Positions 23,791 through 36,760 of a DNA stretch of 64,000 nt are shown here, piece by piece. The DNA lies in assembly GCA_032622095.1 (NCBI GenBank), contig CP136066.1:130663917-130727916 (forward strand), given 5' to 3'. The DNA is from Siphonodentalium dalli (lineage: Eukaryota; Mollusca; Scaphopoda; Gadilida; Siphonodentaliidae). Position numbers and translations under genes: made by a program. How positions within the stretch are numbered: position 1 is the first letter of the stretch; every line of letters begins with the position of its first letter. Below the pieces are notes generated by a model. The model was not told where the DNA came from. It was given only the letters and a program-made list of their open reading frames with translations, and searched no databases.

Positions 23791-24189
23791 TTAATTCGTG
23801 ACGTCACAGAGTTCCGATGAAAATTTTTTATTGCACACTTGGGAGTCCATATGACATTGGGGAGTCCAACAGTGTTGTCTTAACATGTAAAGGAACATGT
23901 AGAAATATATAGCAAATAAAAATAGTCCAAGCTCCTTTAATTGGAGGGGGAAGTTAACATTGACACATTTCCATATTGATATTGGATATATCACTATCTT
24001 TGGTATCTTCCAACGTTTGAATGAGTGGTAAACTCTATGCATGTGGTTTACCGCGATGATGAGTCGAATCAGTCGATGTGTCAATTTTGGCACAATGTGT
24101 GACTATATATCCGAGAGGAAGACGACCAGCTAGGTCATTCTGCTCCTGTGCAATAATATACTTTTGTTTAATATTTTGTTAATGTATTA

Positions 24190-24356
24190 TAAAGTTATTA
24201 TACAATGTTGTGTACAGTGTGTGTTTTTCTTGTACGAGTCCAGGTTGTGGTGAAAAGTCATATTGTTGCGTGCCGAGTCCAATAAGACTTTTTCACCACA
24301 ACCTGGACGAGTACAAGAAAAACTTATACTGTGCACAGCATTGTATAATGACATTT
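24190..24356. mobile_element. palindromic MITE (~167 bp)
   Basis: The left arm ('attatacaatgttgtg', 'tttttcttgtacgagtcc', 'aggttgtggtgaaaagtc') returns inverted on the right ('gactttttcaccacaacct', 'gtacaagaaaaac', 'cattgtataat'). The loop is only about 15 bases. No transposase frame is present. Confidence 0.75.
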
Positions 24357-24869
24357 TAATTATCGATCTGTATGTTTATCCAAGTTTTGGGATTAAAACT
24401 TTCGTGGTTATTTTTGGTATTTATCGGCACTTAATTATCTATAAAAGCCTGTATTTTGATCATCAGAAAGCATGATTTTTAACAGTTATCACGGAAGTGT
24501 GAAAAAACCTCAATGCGGAAGTGAAACGTCTGCTAAATCCGCCAGTGTTGCGCACGCATCACAATTTCACTGATTCATTTCGCAATAGAGTTAATTCGTG
24601 ACGCCACAGAGTCCTGATAAATATATTTGGGCGACAAAACACAATGCTTGTAGTATATATCTTTTAATATTTTAAATGAATCATAAACAAAATGAAATGA
24701 GCAATGAAACTGTACAGCACTATGAAATAATGAACAATCGTCAACAGGATGACTAACCAAGAAGAGGGCAGGATGGACTCCAATAGTCTATGCATTGCTA
24801 ACCAAGAGCGTCGCTGTCTGATTGCAAAGTACCAATAGATTGATCGATACATAATTGACATTAGTTTAG

Positions 24870-24966
24870 TTTTGAGAGTAGCATCAGGCACTTGATTCCA
24901 CAAACTGAAATGACGAAATGGGAAATATGTGTTCCTATGTTTTAACAGTATCAATACACTTCTCAA
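24870..24966 (-). pseudogene. LINE ORF2 C-terminal relic (weak)
   Basis: The minus-strand frame reads HRNTYFPFRHFSLWNQVPDA, which resembles the 'NSFxPRTxxxWNxLP' signature near the end of many non-LTR ORF2 proteins. The frame then continues into sequence I cannot place. It is too short to assign a clade, and other explanations are possible. Confidence 0.35.
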
Positions 24967-26640
24967 TGATGCATTGATATATCATATCATATGACACATT
25001 TCTTGTATAGCACACATATCACCGAGGTTTGAATGCGATTAATATATGAATTATTGGAGCAAGTGCTCATGCGTTTGCCTGAAATGCTACAGCCTGTATT
25101 ATTATTATGTTAATGGTCTCGTCTTTGACCCAAGGTTCTGTACGTTTATGGCGACACTGTTGGAGGAGTAAAGGCATACTACAGTAACTGTTATCGGGTC
25201 TGACCAGAGATGAGCTTGTGGACTGACACTCAACTGCTGACTTCAAAAACTACACTGCAAGTCGAAGAAGGAAACCATAAATAAGACGCTAGAAAAGAAT
25301 GGCAATTTCGATCGACGAATGCTTGGCCACTCGGAAGGTACTTTCACCGGACAGTAATCGCAATAGCTACCAAACACAGATATCTTGGAATATGGTGATA
25401 TTGGGTGTGTAGTGTGTGTGTGTGTGTGTGTGTGTGTGGGTTGGTCGTGCGGGACAAGGACTGAAGTAATGACCCACTCCATGGATAACAATACATGAAG
25501 TCCATTGGATTGGGGTGGGCTGGTTAATAGCATTGGTATCTCGGTATGTGTATATTTAGTCACCTTACGTTTCGTCAGAAGGCGTCATATGCGAGTGTGT
25601 TGGGTTAAGATTTCTGGCCAATTGGTTAGACTCTTGGTCATGTTACGAGACTCATTATTTCCTTGTATTCGTAATAGTAAGGATCTGACGAGTGGGTGTA
25701 TTCACCGGAACCTATCTCTTGTTCCCACAAATCAATAGCATGCTCAACATCGCCTGGAAAATATAACAAAATACTGAATACCAGAAACCACTGTCCTGTT
25801 GATCAATCTTGATAACTCTCGATCGAGGCAGATAATTGATGAGTATTCTCGATCGAGGCAGATTATTGAAAAAATCAAGCGAACAAATATTTTTGGTACT
25901 TTCAGCATATTGTGGGATCAATAATTATGTTAATCTCTAATCTGCTTTTCATCAACAGTACAGTTTTCTTTGATAATATGTAGAATCCTGGTATGACTGA
26001 ACACCCACATATACCAGCATCTCAACTTGGCATCAAGTTATATATTGATGATACCAATACAATTACGTGAAATACTGGCACATTCTACATGCACAGATGC
26101 ATTGTGCTGTGCATGAACTCTCTCATGGTCATAGTGTTACATATGAAGCGTTAATTGCTATTATGTGTACGTTAATTCTCATTTTGTAAACCCCCAAAAG
26201 TATACATGCTGCTGAAGCGCTATATATTTTGAGTTATGTTGATAACAATCTGAAACGAACGAGTACCACGAAACAACAACAGCATGCCGATTCCGTCCGA
26301 TATCCGAACGAAGTTTCAGGATGTGTTGTTGTGACAATTTACAGCCCACAGGTGATTACATATCTTCAGCGTTTCATCGAAAAGAGTCTGAACCGGACAG
26401 TCCATTTTATGTGAGCGTAGGCCAGCAAAAGCAGCCGGCATACAGAAATAGAAATGCTTGCAGGAGTTTGGATCTGCGTATATACCCAGTCCCGGACAAT
26501 TGAATTCACCATCTGCAAAGAGAGAGCAAACAAAAATGCATTAAATGTACAATGGTATATGAATTTTATGCAAAACACATGTACCATCTGACATGGTCAG
26601 ACATCATTAAGTCAAGTTTGTAATATCGAGAATGTAGTTT
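24967..26640. other. non-coding stretch with small repeats
   Basis: There is a (TG)n tract at about 25411-25438. A 32-bp direct repeat pair with CTCGATCGAGGCAGAT.ATTGA lies at about 25817 and 25849. No gene was recognised. Confidence 0.5.
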
Positions 26641-27262
26641 ATTGTAGCAAATTCACGCCCGATAACCCTACAGGCTGGTGGCTGTGGGTAGGCATATTGC
26701 TGTAGTGATATTGTGTGGCGGTTTTCACACGTGTGCTCAGAATTTGAGGGAAAACATAAATTCTGGAATCCACCCGGCGAGAACGCTTACGGCATTAGAT
26801 AGGACCATGACTAGTGTATTCACACACCATTTGTGATAGCCGTGTGCCTTTATATATATTTTTTATTACTTAATTTGTCGAATTTTACAACCGGTTTTTG
26901 TCGTTTATCAAAGAAACTACTTAATATAAATGGTAGAAATCTCGATATGTAGGCTTCATGTACACATGTCACTAGATGCACATTCCATTGATACAATGAA
27001 ACCAAACTCCACAATAAAAAGAAAAATATCGATTTTCCTGAGTGTCATATCACAAATTTATGACAGTCATATTGCCTCCGCAGATAGGCTCATGGCAAAG
27101 CACAAACTTGTTATGATAGGCAAGTGGCATTGTTGATAGGCACGTGGTAAATATTGACCAAGCTCCAATTTATCACTTTAAAGCCAACAATATGCAACTT
27201 CTGGCATATATTATTTTATAAATACAATCTGGAATGATTATTCATTCATATAAAATAGACTG

Positions 27263-27396
27263 AACCACACATATGTGTGTGCATGACGAGAAAATTAACG
27301 CACGAGTTTGTTACGCGGAATGTTACAACGATGATTCGCGAGTTGTAACTTGCAGCATAATTGAATTTTCTCACCACGCACACATAATGTGTGGTT
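27263..27396. mobile_element. short TIR element
   Basis: AACCACACATATGTGTG, then 'cgagaaaatt', returns as 'aattttctc' then CACACATAATGTGTGGTT. The termini pair over about 30 bases and the interior is unpaired. Confidence 0.55.
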
Positions 27397-27750
27397 GTGT
27401 TTTATTAAACACCCACTATAACTATTCAACATCGAGATTTAGCGTTTATTGATTCGTTTCTGTCGTAATTTATAACCATTTTTATCAAACTGATAGGCGA
27501 CTTTATTAATAAAGTTTGTAGTTCTTGTTCAAAAGATAAAGTTGACGTAATTCGTGACTCGTGACGTCGACGTTTTCCGTATTGTATACGTGTTGAATAC
27601 GTTGGTAAAGATATTGTATGGGCTACACACTGATCAATATAAGAAAATTAACACAAAGATTCATCTAGATCAGGCTCTATTTCTTCTGGTTCCGACATTA
27701 TTTTAGCTTCTTTCTGAAATAGATAATTGAGCGGAGCCTGAGTCAGATCA

Positions 27751-27907
27751 CAGGGGCCTGTAACGCGCTCCGCTGTCCGCCCCCCTTTTGCACTGCCCAT
27801 ATACGCCGCCCTATATATGCGCCTTCTTCGCGTCGCGTATATAGAGCGGCGTATATGGGCAGTACAAAAGGGGGGGGGCGGACAGCGGAGCGCGTTACAG
27901 GCCCCTG
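27751..27907. mobile_element. GC-rich palindromic MITE with hAT-like ends
   Basis: It starts CAGGGGCCTGTAACGCGCTC and ends with the exact reverse complement. The stem continues through 'cgctgtccgcccccctttt', with a short loop near 27815. GTCAGAT lies just outside each end (27742-27748 and 27910-27916, two bases out). CAGGGGCC-type ends with a 7-8-bp duplication suggest a non-autonomous hAT derivative. Confidence 0.8.
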
Positions 27908-29603
27908 TGGTCAGATATAAATACAATTGGACCACTATAAATGGTTGGCATTTTTGTCAATACCGTGGGGCAGGTTGGGTACGAAGTGGGTACGAAGTGT
28001 CGGCTCTTTCACTAATGGCCTTCTAACGTCAACCATTTCTGAGATATGCATTACAGTTTAAACGGAAGTTGCAAAACCCGCTCAAATTTGTGCTATTATT
28101 TCATAATAAACTGAATAAATACTAATTATTTCTAAGTTTTAATACATTTTATCAGATTTATTGACTAATTTCTGCATTTAGAAACAGAATATCTTAGATT
28201 TAAATGTCAGAAAATCTGAAATCATCCCGCGATGACAACTCGATGTTTTTTTTCTGAGGTGATCATTTCTCCGATATGATATCGTACTCGGTGAATTTTA
28301 GACGCACCCAAAAACCTGCCCCACGGTATGGACAAAAACATTTACCACTATAAATGCACACGAAATCTCACGGCGATTCCTCCTATATATAGCCCACGAG
28401 ACAACAGCGCCCCCTCAATTAAGTTAACGCCCCACACACATTTGTATTATTGCTCGGTGCTCCTGTTTAGGCCTATGTATATGCGGCATAACTGGGTCAT
28501 GGTCCAGGTCTGGCTATACAGGTTCTAGCGTACCCTAATTTTCGCACCTGACATTTCTCTGAGCCCAATGTATTTACCTATATTGATACCACATAAAATT
28601 ATATATAAATATTAGCTACATTTAGCATTGGCGGGACATTGAATTATTGTTAATAGCATCGTATGCTGTTATTTATTTATGTGCGGTTTATATTCCATAA
28701 ACCGGCGAAGACATGAATCGTTCTGGTCGAAGAGAAAAAAACAAATATATGAACGCCATTCTTTCGCACAACGCCAAAAATAAAACCGGCTATAAATGGT
28801 AGCTCTATTATCTATATGTAGTGGACCATGACTGTTCAGCCTGAAAACTGCACAAAGCTGGCATGGCTCATTTTTTTACATTAAAATATGCTGAATAGTT
28901 TGGGCTATACTTTCCGCATTTTCAATTAAAACCCCATTTTGCAAGTTTGTCACAGTTAAAACGTTTTACATTACAACTGCCAGTATTTAGTTCTTGGAAA
29001 TAAGTAGTGTATGTTTCCTGACTCATGGACGATGTGAATATACAATACTGTGAATAATATAGCATCACAAAAGCGTTTTTCTCAGACTAAACCACTATTG
29101 ATCATTGTGCTACATGCGTATCTGTGTTTGCCATATGTCTATCCTCTCGGTGTTTGGCTATTCAATATGCCTACCACAAAATATTGACGGGACAGTATGT
29201 CAAATAGATTTTTTAACTGAAAAATGCATTATTTGAGTTCGCAGTAATGTTTGTATTGTCACTGAGATACTATACCACATGTATCCACGAACACAACTGA
29301 CAAATCGACATGCTGAGCAAATTTGGGAGTCTGTTTACTTTGAAAGTTTGAAAAAGTCGACAAAATCAGAGATATTTTGTCTTCAAACAACGTATTCTAC
29401 AATGCCAAATTGTTACCAAGAAGTTCAACTTATAAATCAGACATTACTGCATCTGACGTGATAAAACAATCTGACCTTTTACAGCGTATTTGATCAATTA
29501 TAATCTAAAACATACCTTGGTTGCGAAACCCGCCACGCAATATCACTACAGCAATATGCCTACCCACAGCCACCATCCTATAGGGTTATCGGGCGTGAAA
29601 TTT

Positions 29604-31640
29604 GTGCATGCAGAAATGTATGCCAATATGGGAGATTGTTTATTTAACTGAAATGGAGCTTTCCACAGATATTCACTAGTGAGAAAAGCTCACGGTTGCT
29701 AGGAGACAAGGTATACTCAGAAATAGTTTAATTAGTTTATCAGCGCTTACCACACTGCTTACACTTGTGTTATGTTATGTTATGTACTTTGCAAACATTT
29801 AAATCTTTTAAATATTTTGATTAAAACAAATTGATTTAATGTTTGTGTTTTGTTTTGTAGACTCAATTTAACATGTAACAAAAATATTTTATTATTTAAA
29901 TTATATTTTGTTTTAATTTAATTTTTAATTTTTCTTTAGATTGAACTCCTGGTTCAATTTAACATTAAATTAAAACAAAATGTTAATTCAAAAATCAAAA
30001 CCAAAATTAGAAAGTACTAACGCCTTTATAACATCCGCCGGTGTACCTTGCGTTAGCACATCAACTTGATTGAAGTCGGTCCAGGGGGTCTGGGAGAAGC
30101 AACTCTCAAGCAGAGACGTGGCTAGAAGGTTTCCGTTCGGGGGGTGTCCACCTTGGGAAATTCCAACTGCACCCCCCTTGAATCAGAATCAGACCAAACA
30201 CAAGTTTTGCAAAATTCCATTTGCACCCCCCCCCCCTTGTACCTCAGTGCTCAGATAAAAATCTATGTCATAAAATATGATTAAAATGATATAATTCACT
30301 ACTATTTGAAACATCTGCGTCTCAGAAGATGCCCAAAGATAACTAGAAGACTTCCCCCCAGTCACCCAGAATGCTAAATAATTCAAACTTTTTCAATGGA
30401 AGGGGAAGAACTCTATCTTTAATAAAAAGAGTTATTCCCTCTGCATTGAAAATAATACTGAATATTTCAACTCAATTGTCCCCAAATTGTCACTTTTGGC
30501 TCAATGGCAGCCAAAATATGGAAAAAATATAAATATATTGCCTCAGTGAGTCATACAACCGCATACAAGTTGTGGTTGATGAAAAAATTACTATTTTGTC
30601 TTATCGATAATGAATACTACCATTTCTGATGCACCTTGGTTAATTGTTACAATTTTAAACACTGATATAACCAGAATTATTGGATTTTTCTATCACAAAC
30701 TTGACATCAAAATCGGCAAAAATTCACTTTTCAGGTTACGACAATTTTTCTAAGTAAAATGGAACTATCTTTGGTATCGAATGTGTTTATTGTTTTGATT
30801 TGTCTTAAATGGGTCACACTGATCTGTTTTTTGGACAAAATTACTCAAGATGGTTTGCAAAATGATAACCAAATTTGGTAAAAAAAGAGGTGATTTTTCA
30901 TATATATCCCGAATATTATTCTCTGGTGTTCCGAAAAGGTAGCAAACTGTGACTCACTTTGTATTAACCATGTTACTTATGAGGCATGTCAAATTAATCA
31001 TAAAGGATGCAGTATGGAATTTTGCCAAAACTTCTTTTGGGATTCTGACCATGTCTTTTGTACGAAAATGGACAGAACTTTGAAACTGAACTGAAAGGGG
31101 CATTATTATGAGGCTACTCAAGCCAATAAAATTGTGATCTCATTGGCATCGAAATGACTAATGTCAGGAAAACCGTTTCCCCCATTGTGCATATAAACTA
31201 CCATCAGGGTGTAGAGCTCTCTGACATTACCTCTATATCGAATAACATGTCCCTGGGTTATTGTGTAAAGCGATACCCACAACCCATCCATGTCCATACA
31301 CTCGGTCCATATATACATAACACCACATACATGACATGTAGCCACTCGCTTTTTACACATACACCTCACCCATTAACTGCACAGCCATACTTAGGTATAC
31401 CCATATACACAACGCAGTTGGCTATATAGCCAAAAGTCACAATGCAGGCACACCGGATATACCTCTATCAAATTTTCCACTTCCAGCTGCCATTTTGGTG
31501 GCCATCTTGGGCGGTGAGTTCCAATTTTACCAAATAATGGTGGAATTTGATCTTATCTTCACAGAAATGTATATATTTGTATATATATGACAAGATTGTC
31601 TCACTATAATTAGCATCAAACTGACTTAGTGACCAGTCTG
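29604..31640. other. non-coding stretch
   Basis: Very AT-rich at 29760-30005, with imperfect 'aatttaacat' / 'aaaacaaaat' inversions. A C run lies at about 30226-30236. 'gccatcttgg'-type motifs begin near 31495 and recur toward 34 kb in repeats. No gene was recognised. Confidence 0.45.
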
Positions 31641-31817
31641 AAAAACGGCGGCCATGTTGGGCGCCATCTTGAATTTAACGGGTTCCACTTAACCGAAAGC
31701 TGGATCCAGCTGGATTATGATCAGAGATATAGTGGACAATATATGTGCGAAGTTTGGTGCTTTAATCCGAAGTGAACGATTCTTCTGCTTTTGTGGGCTA
31801 AGAGACTCCACTATATG

Positions 31818-32025
31818 CTTGTCACAAAAACCAAAACAATTGACCATATACCTCCTATACTGGATAAACTGCATTGGCTTTCGGTCGAGAAATGAGTTCA
31901 TTTTAAAACAATTTTAATCATTTACAAGTGTTTAAATGGCTTGGCACCATCTTGCCTATCCGACATCGTTGTACGCTATCAACCACCCAGACCACTTAGG
32001 TCTGCAAAGTCGAACTTGTTAATAC
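31818..32025 (+). pseudogene. LINE ORF2 C-terminal relic, left piece
   Basis: The frame from 31818 reads LVTKTKTIDHIPPIL, then LHWLSVEK, a stop, then IYKCLNGLAPS and LSDIVVRYQPPRPLRSAKS. This order is the usual C-terminal text of Jockey/CR1-type ORF2 proteins. An in-frame stop shows decay. The element at 32026-34209 then interrupts it, and the homology resumes at 34210. Confidence 0.8.
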
Positions 32026-34209
32026 ATATAGTGTGGTCGTTGGAGAGTTGAACCCGGAATAAATTGGATACAAGCTGATTTTTGTGTTATTCGACGCGGA
32101 AAAACACCAGGAACAACATATCCAAAATCCGCAAAAATCTGCTCATGGAAAATTTCAGGATCCAAGATGGCGTCCACAATGTCTGTTGTTATCGCAAAAT
32201 ACTGAATTTCTGCGGTAGGTGCTCCAATTAATGCCAAATTCGTAATAAATTGAAATATATACAAACAATGCTTTGTCGTAAACCATATCTGTAGAATGTA
32301 TTTCCCAAAATGGCCGCCAAAATGGACAAAATCGAATGAAATTTACATGTTGTGCAAAATTGAAGAGCTAGTCCTATACGAGTGAACAAACTCTCGAATT
32401 ATGCGAGGAAGAATGATTGCAGAGTATAAGAGAAACTTTTGACTAGAGATGTACGAATTATCTCTGATGTATCTCACGCGAGAGCAAGCGAAACCAGGGT
32501 CTTATGAAACGGCTAAATCTTGACTTTTGTACGCACAGAAACGGAAACATAACGCAGTTTTTTCTGTACTGCTTATCTTGAATCGTGTGATATATGTGTA
32601 ATTAAACAGCTAAATGGGATTTAGTAGAGATGTATTGACTATGAGACCTTTTTCTAGAAGCAGAAAAATGTGTACTCCGAGCAGTCTCACGAATGTGACC
32701 GATCATCATTTATTTTGATATCTGCAGCATGAAACCTTTAAAAGTTAACTGATATAAAACGGTATGAAAGATATTCATACAGTACTGGGTAAAATGCGTA
32801 TATTCTATTGTCCGTGTCTCAAAATAGTAGTCATAGTTGCCTCAGATCAAGTGATAAAACACGAATATTTCGCTTTTATCACAAGAATGCATGGTGGTAT
32901 ACCATGAACTAAATTTATTAAAACACGAAGGAGTACCATAGACTATCGTCAATAAATTATAAACTTGACCAAAATTGCCTACATACTCTGTGACAAAGAC
33001 TGTGTTTATATCTGGAAATTATATTTGGTTGAATTCATCAAGGCCACATCTACGCGAAACGTACTACGTTTTCTTCAACCGCATCACCACGTTTACTCCT
33101 TCTCCCTAATGTTACACATAGCTACTGCACACAGAACCACAATTAATACTATTGCGTGAATGTTCAACGTTGAAATAACATCTTAAACGGTGATCACTCG
33201 ATATTTAGCATGATTATGTGGGTGGTAATGGTAAGATATTTTCAAATAAAAATATACCGAAAACTAATAGTGTGCATTGCGTAGCTGCATATTCCAGTTG
33301 TAAAGTTGTGATTGAAGTAATTTGAAAAAAATTGTCTACTAAGAACACGGTTTGTTAGCAGCATGAAAATTAGTCTTACATACAATGTGTGTTGTACCGT
33401 CTCTTTGATCTGGTGAGACGCGGTGCTAATCTATTGAAGATATGAGTGTTTCTTTACAGTATAATAAGCATTGCTACAAATATGTATTGTTTAATATCAC
33501 CGGGAGTGTTGACAATTCCGGAAATATAACTAACATTTAGACCGCTATAGTGTCCACTTAAATTTCGGCGTTACATTCAATAATTAATCATCATGCCGAA
33601 TGAAACTACCATGAATTGTGAGGCGAAACATTAGTTCGTGTGTTGCATGTCCGATATTATTATTTTTGGCCCGACAATTGGATGTTGGATAAGCAGAACA
33701 CCCAAACTTTAAAGACGCAAATCATTGGGTTTTGACTTGCGGTGCAGTGGCCGATGAATCCTTCAGATGGATCTGTTTAATGATGTGTGTACCTTTAAAG
33801 ATATTCAACAACCGACTTGTATATTATCAATACATATTTTCACTCCTATGTGGTTATCCAATATGTTGCTTTCTTTGTTGCATTGCTTGCAGTTGTGGCC
33901 ATTTTGACAGCCATTTCATGGCCACGATTGTATGATTTTCTGTGCGTGTCACTCTATTCGCTTCCGTACTATAATTTAAAACTGGTATAACGGCGTAATT
34001 CCGATGCCACAATATATCGTATAATGACTTGTTTCGAGAACTGATGTAGTATAGACAACCATGTTGGACGCCATCTTGGATAACAAAGTTTCCCCACAGC
34101 GGATTTTTGATATGTTGTTCCTGGAACTTTTCCGCGTCGAATGACACCAAAATCAGCTTGTATCCAATTTATTCCGGGTTGATCCCCAATTCTGCTTCAA
34201 CGGCCACAC
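32026..34209. mobile_element. 2.2-kb TIR element inserted into a LINE relic
   Basis: GTGTGGTCGTTGGA at 32031, and further in ACCCGGAATAAATTGGATAC, 'aagctgatttttgtgt', 'ttcgacgcgg' and 'aggaacaacatat', all return inverted at 34060-34209. The terminal arms are about 150 bp or more. The LINE text continues on both sides, so the site of insertion is known. TAATAC is found at 32020-32025 and 34210-34215; a TA duplication directly outside GTGTGG is the other reading. No transposase frame was seen. A diverged copy of the left arm lies at 63041-63515. Confidence 0.75.
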
Positions 34210-34345
34210 TAATACTCCTGGTAATCTGATAATATGCGGCGACCGCGCATTTTCAGTGGACGTTCCCAAGCTCTGGAATTTATTGCCAGACCACATTGAA
34301 GCTCCGGAACCTATTGATCAATTTAAAGCGGCTTTAAAGCGGGCG
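34210..34345 (+). pseudogene. LINE ORF2 C-terminal relic, right piece
   Basis: The frame reads TPGNLIICGDRAFSVDVPKL, then WNLLPDHI and DQFKAALKR. This is the GDRAFSV..PKLWN..LP..I signature that follows the left piece in Jockey/CR1-like elements. It is offset by one base relative to the left frame, so the joined relic is also frameshifted. Confidence 0.8.
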
Positions 34346-34449
34346 GGGGGGGGGGCGGTGGACGCGACTCCCGCGTGTTTGCACTGCCACTGGTTGCTCA
34401 GGAAAACGGCGACTAAATGTCTTTAAAATATAACAACCTATTTTAGTGT

Positions 34450-36760
34450 GTGTTGTGTTCTGGTTCAACCACCGCCAAGCATGCAACCAGTTTAAACAAA
34501 TCCGAATATTTTGCTTAGCAATTTGTAACGAAGACCCGAATTTGCAGGAAGGTATGCCGTTTTTTTTTGCATCTGGCATTTCCGGGAACCCACCACCCCC
34601 AAACCTGCAAAACAAATTATTTTTTACTCCCAATTTCTTATACCCACCCCCAAATTTCACTAATTTTGGTCTAAAACCACATAAAAACCCAACTGATATC
34701 ACTCATATGACTGGGAAATTATCTCCTTTATTTCAAGTGACAGTTTAACCTGTTTCAGAAGCTGTTTTAATTGAAAAAAAATGGTCAATACAGGTAAATA
34801 TTAAGATTTTTTTCAAATACTGACTGATATGCATTTGTCTACATGCATTGGAGTTTCCAGGTCAGTGTGTGATGAGAGTATGCTATAAGTCTTCCTGTGT
34901 GGTCAAATTCCATACTACCAAATGGAAATTATAATGCATCGTTATAGTGGACAAAACTGTAACCCAATCAGAAGCTGATAGGTGCACATAAAACACTATT
35001 ATAAGGCATATGCATCCAATTTTACAAAAACACATGATACATAACCCAGCATATCCTCTGCATATCCAGTGAGTTATAATTTTTCCCTGCCAGTTATTAC
35101 ATGAACCAAACATGTGGTTTGGCTATTTGGCTCTTCTACAAATTTTAAGCTCATAACATCTCAGGACTGTGAACTCAATCTTGACTTTTGTGTCACTGTT
35201 GACATTATGTAGACATAGCCATGACATATCAGTAATTAAGCTTCAATTGAACTGGAGTTGACATATTTTGAAATAAATACATATCTAGAGAGGCTATTTG
35301 CCAGGCTGCAATTGGAAATATTATTTTATAAATTGATGACATGTGCAAACCTAGATCATTGTGCAGAATACACACAATTCCATCATTTCTAACTATTTCC
35401 TGATTAGTCTGTCAACCAGCACATTATCTAGCATTATTCCATACTACTTGTGTTAGTCTACTGGAGCAACTTCTTTTATACTAAGTGACAAGCAGTCACT
35501 ATGCCAGGCTTGGATACTTTCGGTGTTGTGAGATCAACAGATCATCTGAGTTGATAGACATGTTGAGTTCTGTATATGTATCTGCTACTACGGCCGAGTA
35601 ACTTTCCTCCAGTAGCGTTCTTTAGGAATCAGGGAGCTAAATGTGTTCTAGAGTCGGGGAGCGAGTACACCGTGGAATGCTAAAGGTGAAGGTAACTGAA
35701 GAATGAACTTCATCTGATACATGCGACACGTTATTAAAGGATGACATCGCGTTTATTTGATTTGTACACAATATCTAAATAATTTAAACTGGTGAATGAA
35801 TGGGGGAACAGATTTTTGTGAGCGGGAAATGTATTTAACTAGCTGTTGTAGATCTGGGTTTTTCCAGATCAAATTTGGCTGTGGGATAGCCCTGTCGTAC
35901 ACTTGGGGATTTATTTTAAAAAGTAAACACATGACCTACATGTATGATTTTTCTTGCATTTTCGTGATCAACTGGTGTCAATCTAGCTGGGTAAACATCA
36001 CTGGTATGGCCTGCAGGCTTCAATTCAGTGAATTTGGCCGAAACGTTAACACTGTCGCCTATGGGAAACCATTTAGTTCAGTGATTCCTTTAACGTGCAC
36101 ACACGGGTCAGCCATTAATGTCCGCGCCCAATCAGACAGCGTAATGCATCGACGACGACACACTTGGACAAGACAGTGTTGTAATTGGGGAAAGTCGGCA
36201 TTTTGCATTCGGATCTTTATTCAGTGATCTCGAATGAAACTTTTCAGCCTGACAAACTTGGTATATCTGACTGAGTTCGGATTGTTATCAGAATACCCTG
36301 ACCAGGTTGCGATCCCCGGTCCACTAGCCACTAGCACGAGAGACCAGTACGCTACCTCTCGGCTACCGACTTCCCTTTGCTACCGACTTTTATTTGCTTG
36401 ATGCACTGATGTACATTATTTTCTAGCCATTGATAGTCAGATTAATGTTTATGAGTCAGCTGCTTGCCACTTTCCCATGCGCACAATGATCTTGGCTTAA
36501 AGGTCTTACTATAGTAGTTACATGAGGACAAGTTTATTTATTTCAGTTTTACATTTCTCGAAGATTCTTTTGAAGGGTGTCGGGAAGGAAGTCTTTCATC
36601 TCACCGTCCCATTATTATGTAACATGTCATCTTAATGTCACCTCCATTAAGGCCCATATAAGGTCCCAGTAACATAAATAAGGTGTTTTTGCAGTTAAAA
36701 TATTTTTTAAACTGATACAAATGTCAAATATAGGCACAAAGGGTCTTTAGTACGAACTTT
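34450..36760 (+). repeat. dispersed repeat, copy B (interrupted)
   Basis: This is the collinear partner of 15960-18810; see the shared blocks there. It has 'gcatctggcatttcc' at 34567, 'acctgtttcagaagctg' at 34748, 'gagttgatagaca' at 35550, 'cttgatgcactgatg' at 36398, 'gacaagtttatttattt' at 36528, and 'ccaccg/caccgtccca' near 36600. It lacks the 16470-17762 element but carries an 0.8-kb insertion at 35567-36395. Confidence 0.7.
35567..36395 (-). mobile_element. insertion in copy B with tRNA-like SINE head
   Basis: Copy A runs directly from 'gttgatagaca' to 'cttgatgcactgatg', whereas here about 825 bp intervene. Read on the minus strand, 36370 starts GTCGGTAGCCGAGAGGTAGC, an A-box-like stretch, and 36305-36317 gives GGGGATCGCAACC, a B-box-like stretch. 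A conserved-looking TGCACGTTAAAG block follows at 36089-36100. I read this as a tRNA-derived SINE, possibly with other DNA. The tail and target duplication were not resolved. Confidence 0.55.

Larger units (their letters stand above)
26648..29603. mobile_element. candidate 2.96-kb element bounded by ~80-bp inverted repeats
   Basis: AAATTCACGCCCGATAACCC, then 'ggtggctgtgggtaggcata' and 'ttgctgtagtgatattg', at 26648-26724 returns inverted at about 29527-29602 with few mismatches. The enclosed 2.8 kb has no transposase frame but holds two smaller palindromic elements. It could be one non-autonomous transposon or two inverted copies of a shorter repeat. No clear target duplication was seen. Confidence 0.5.

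Noticed and set aside
35796-36227. 143-residue plus frame
   Set aside because: It overlaps the SINE-containing insertion and runs antisense to it; no domain was seen.
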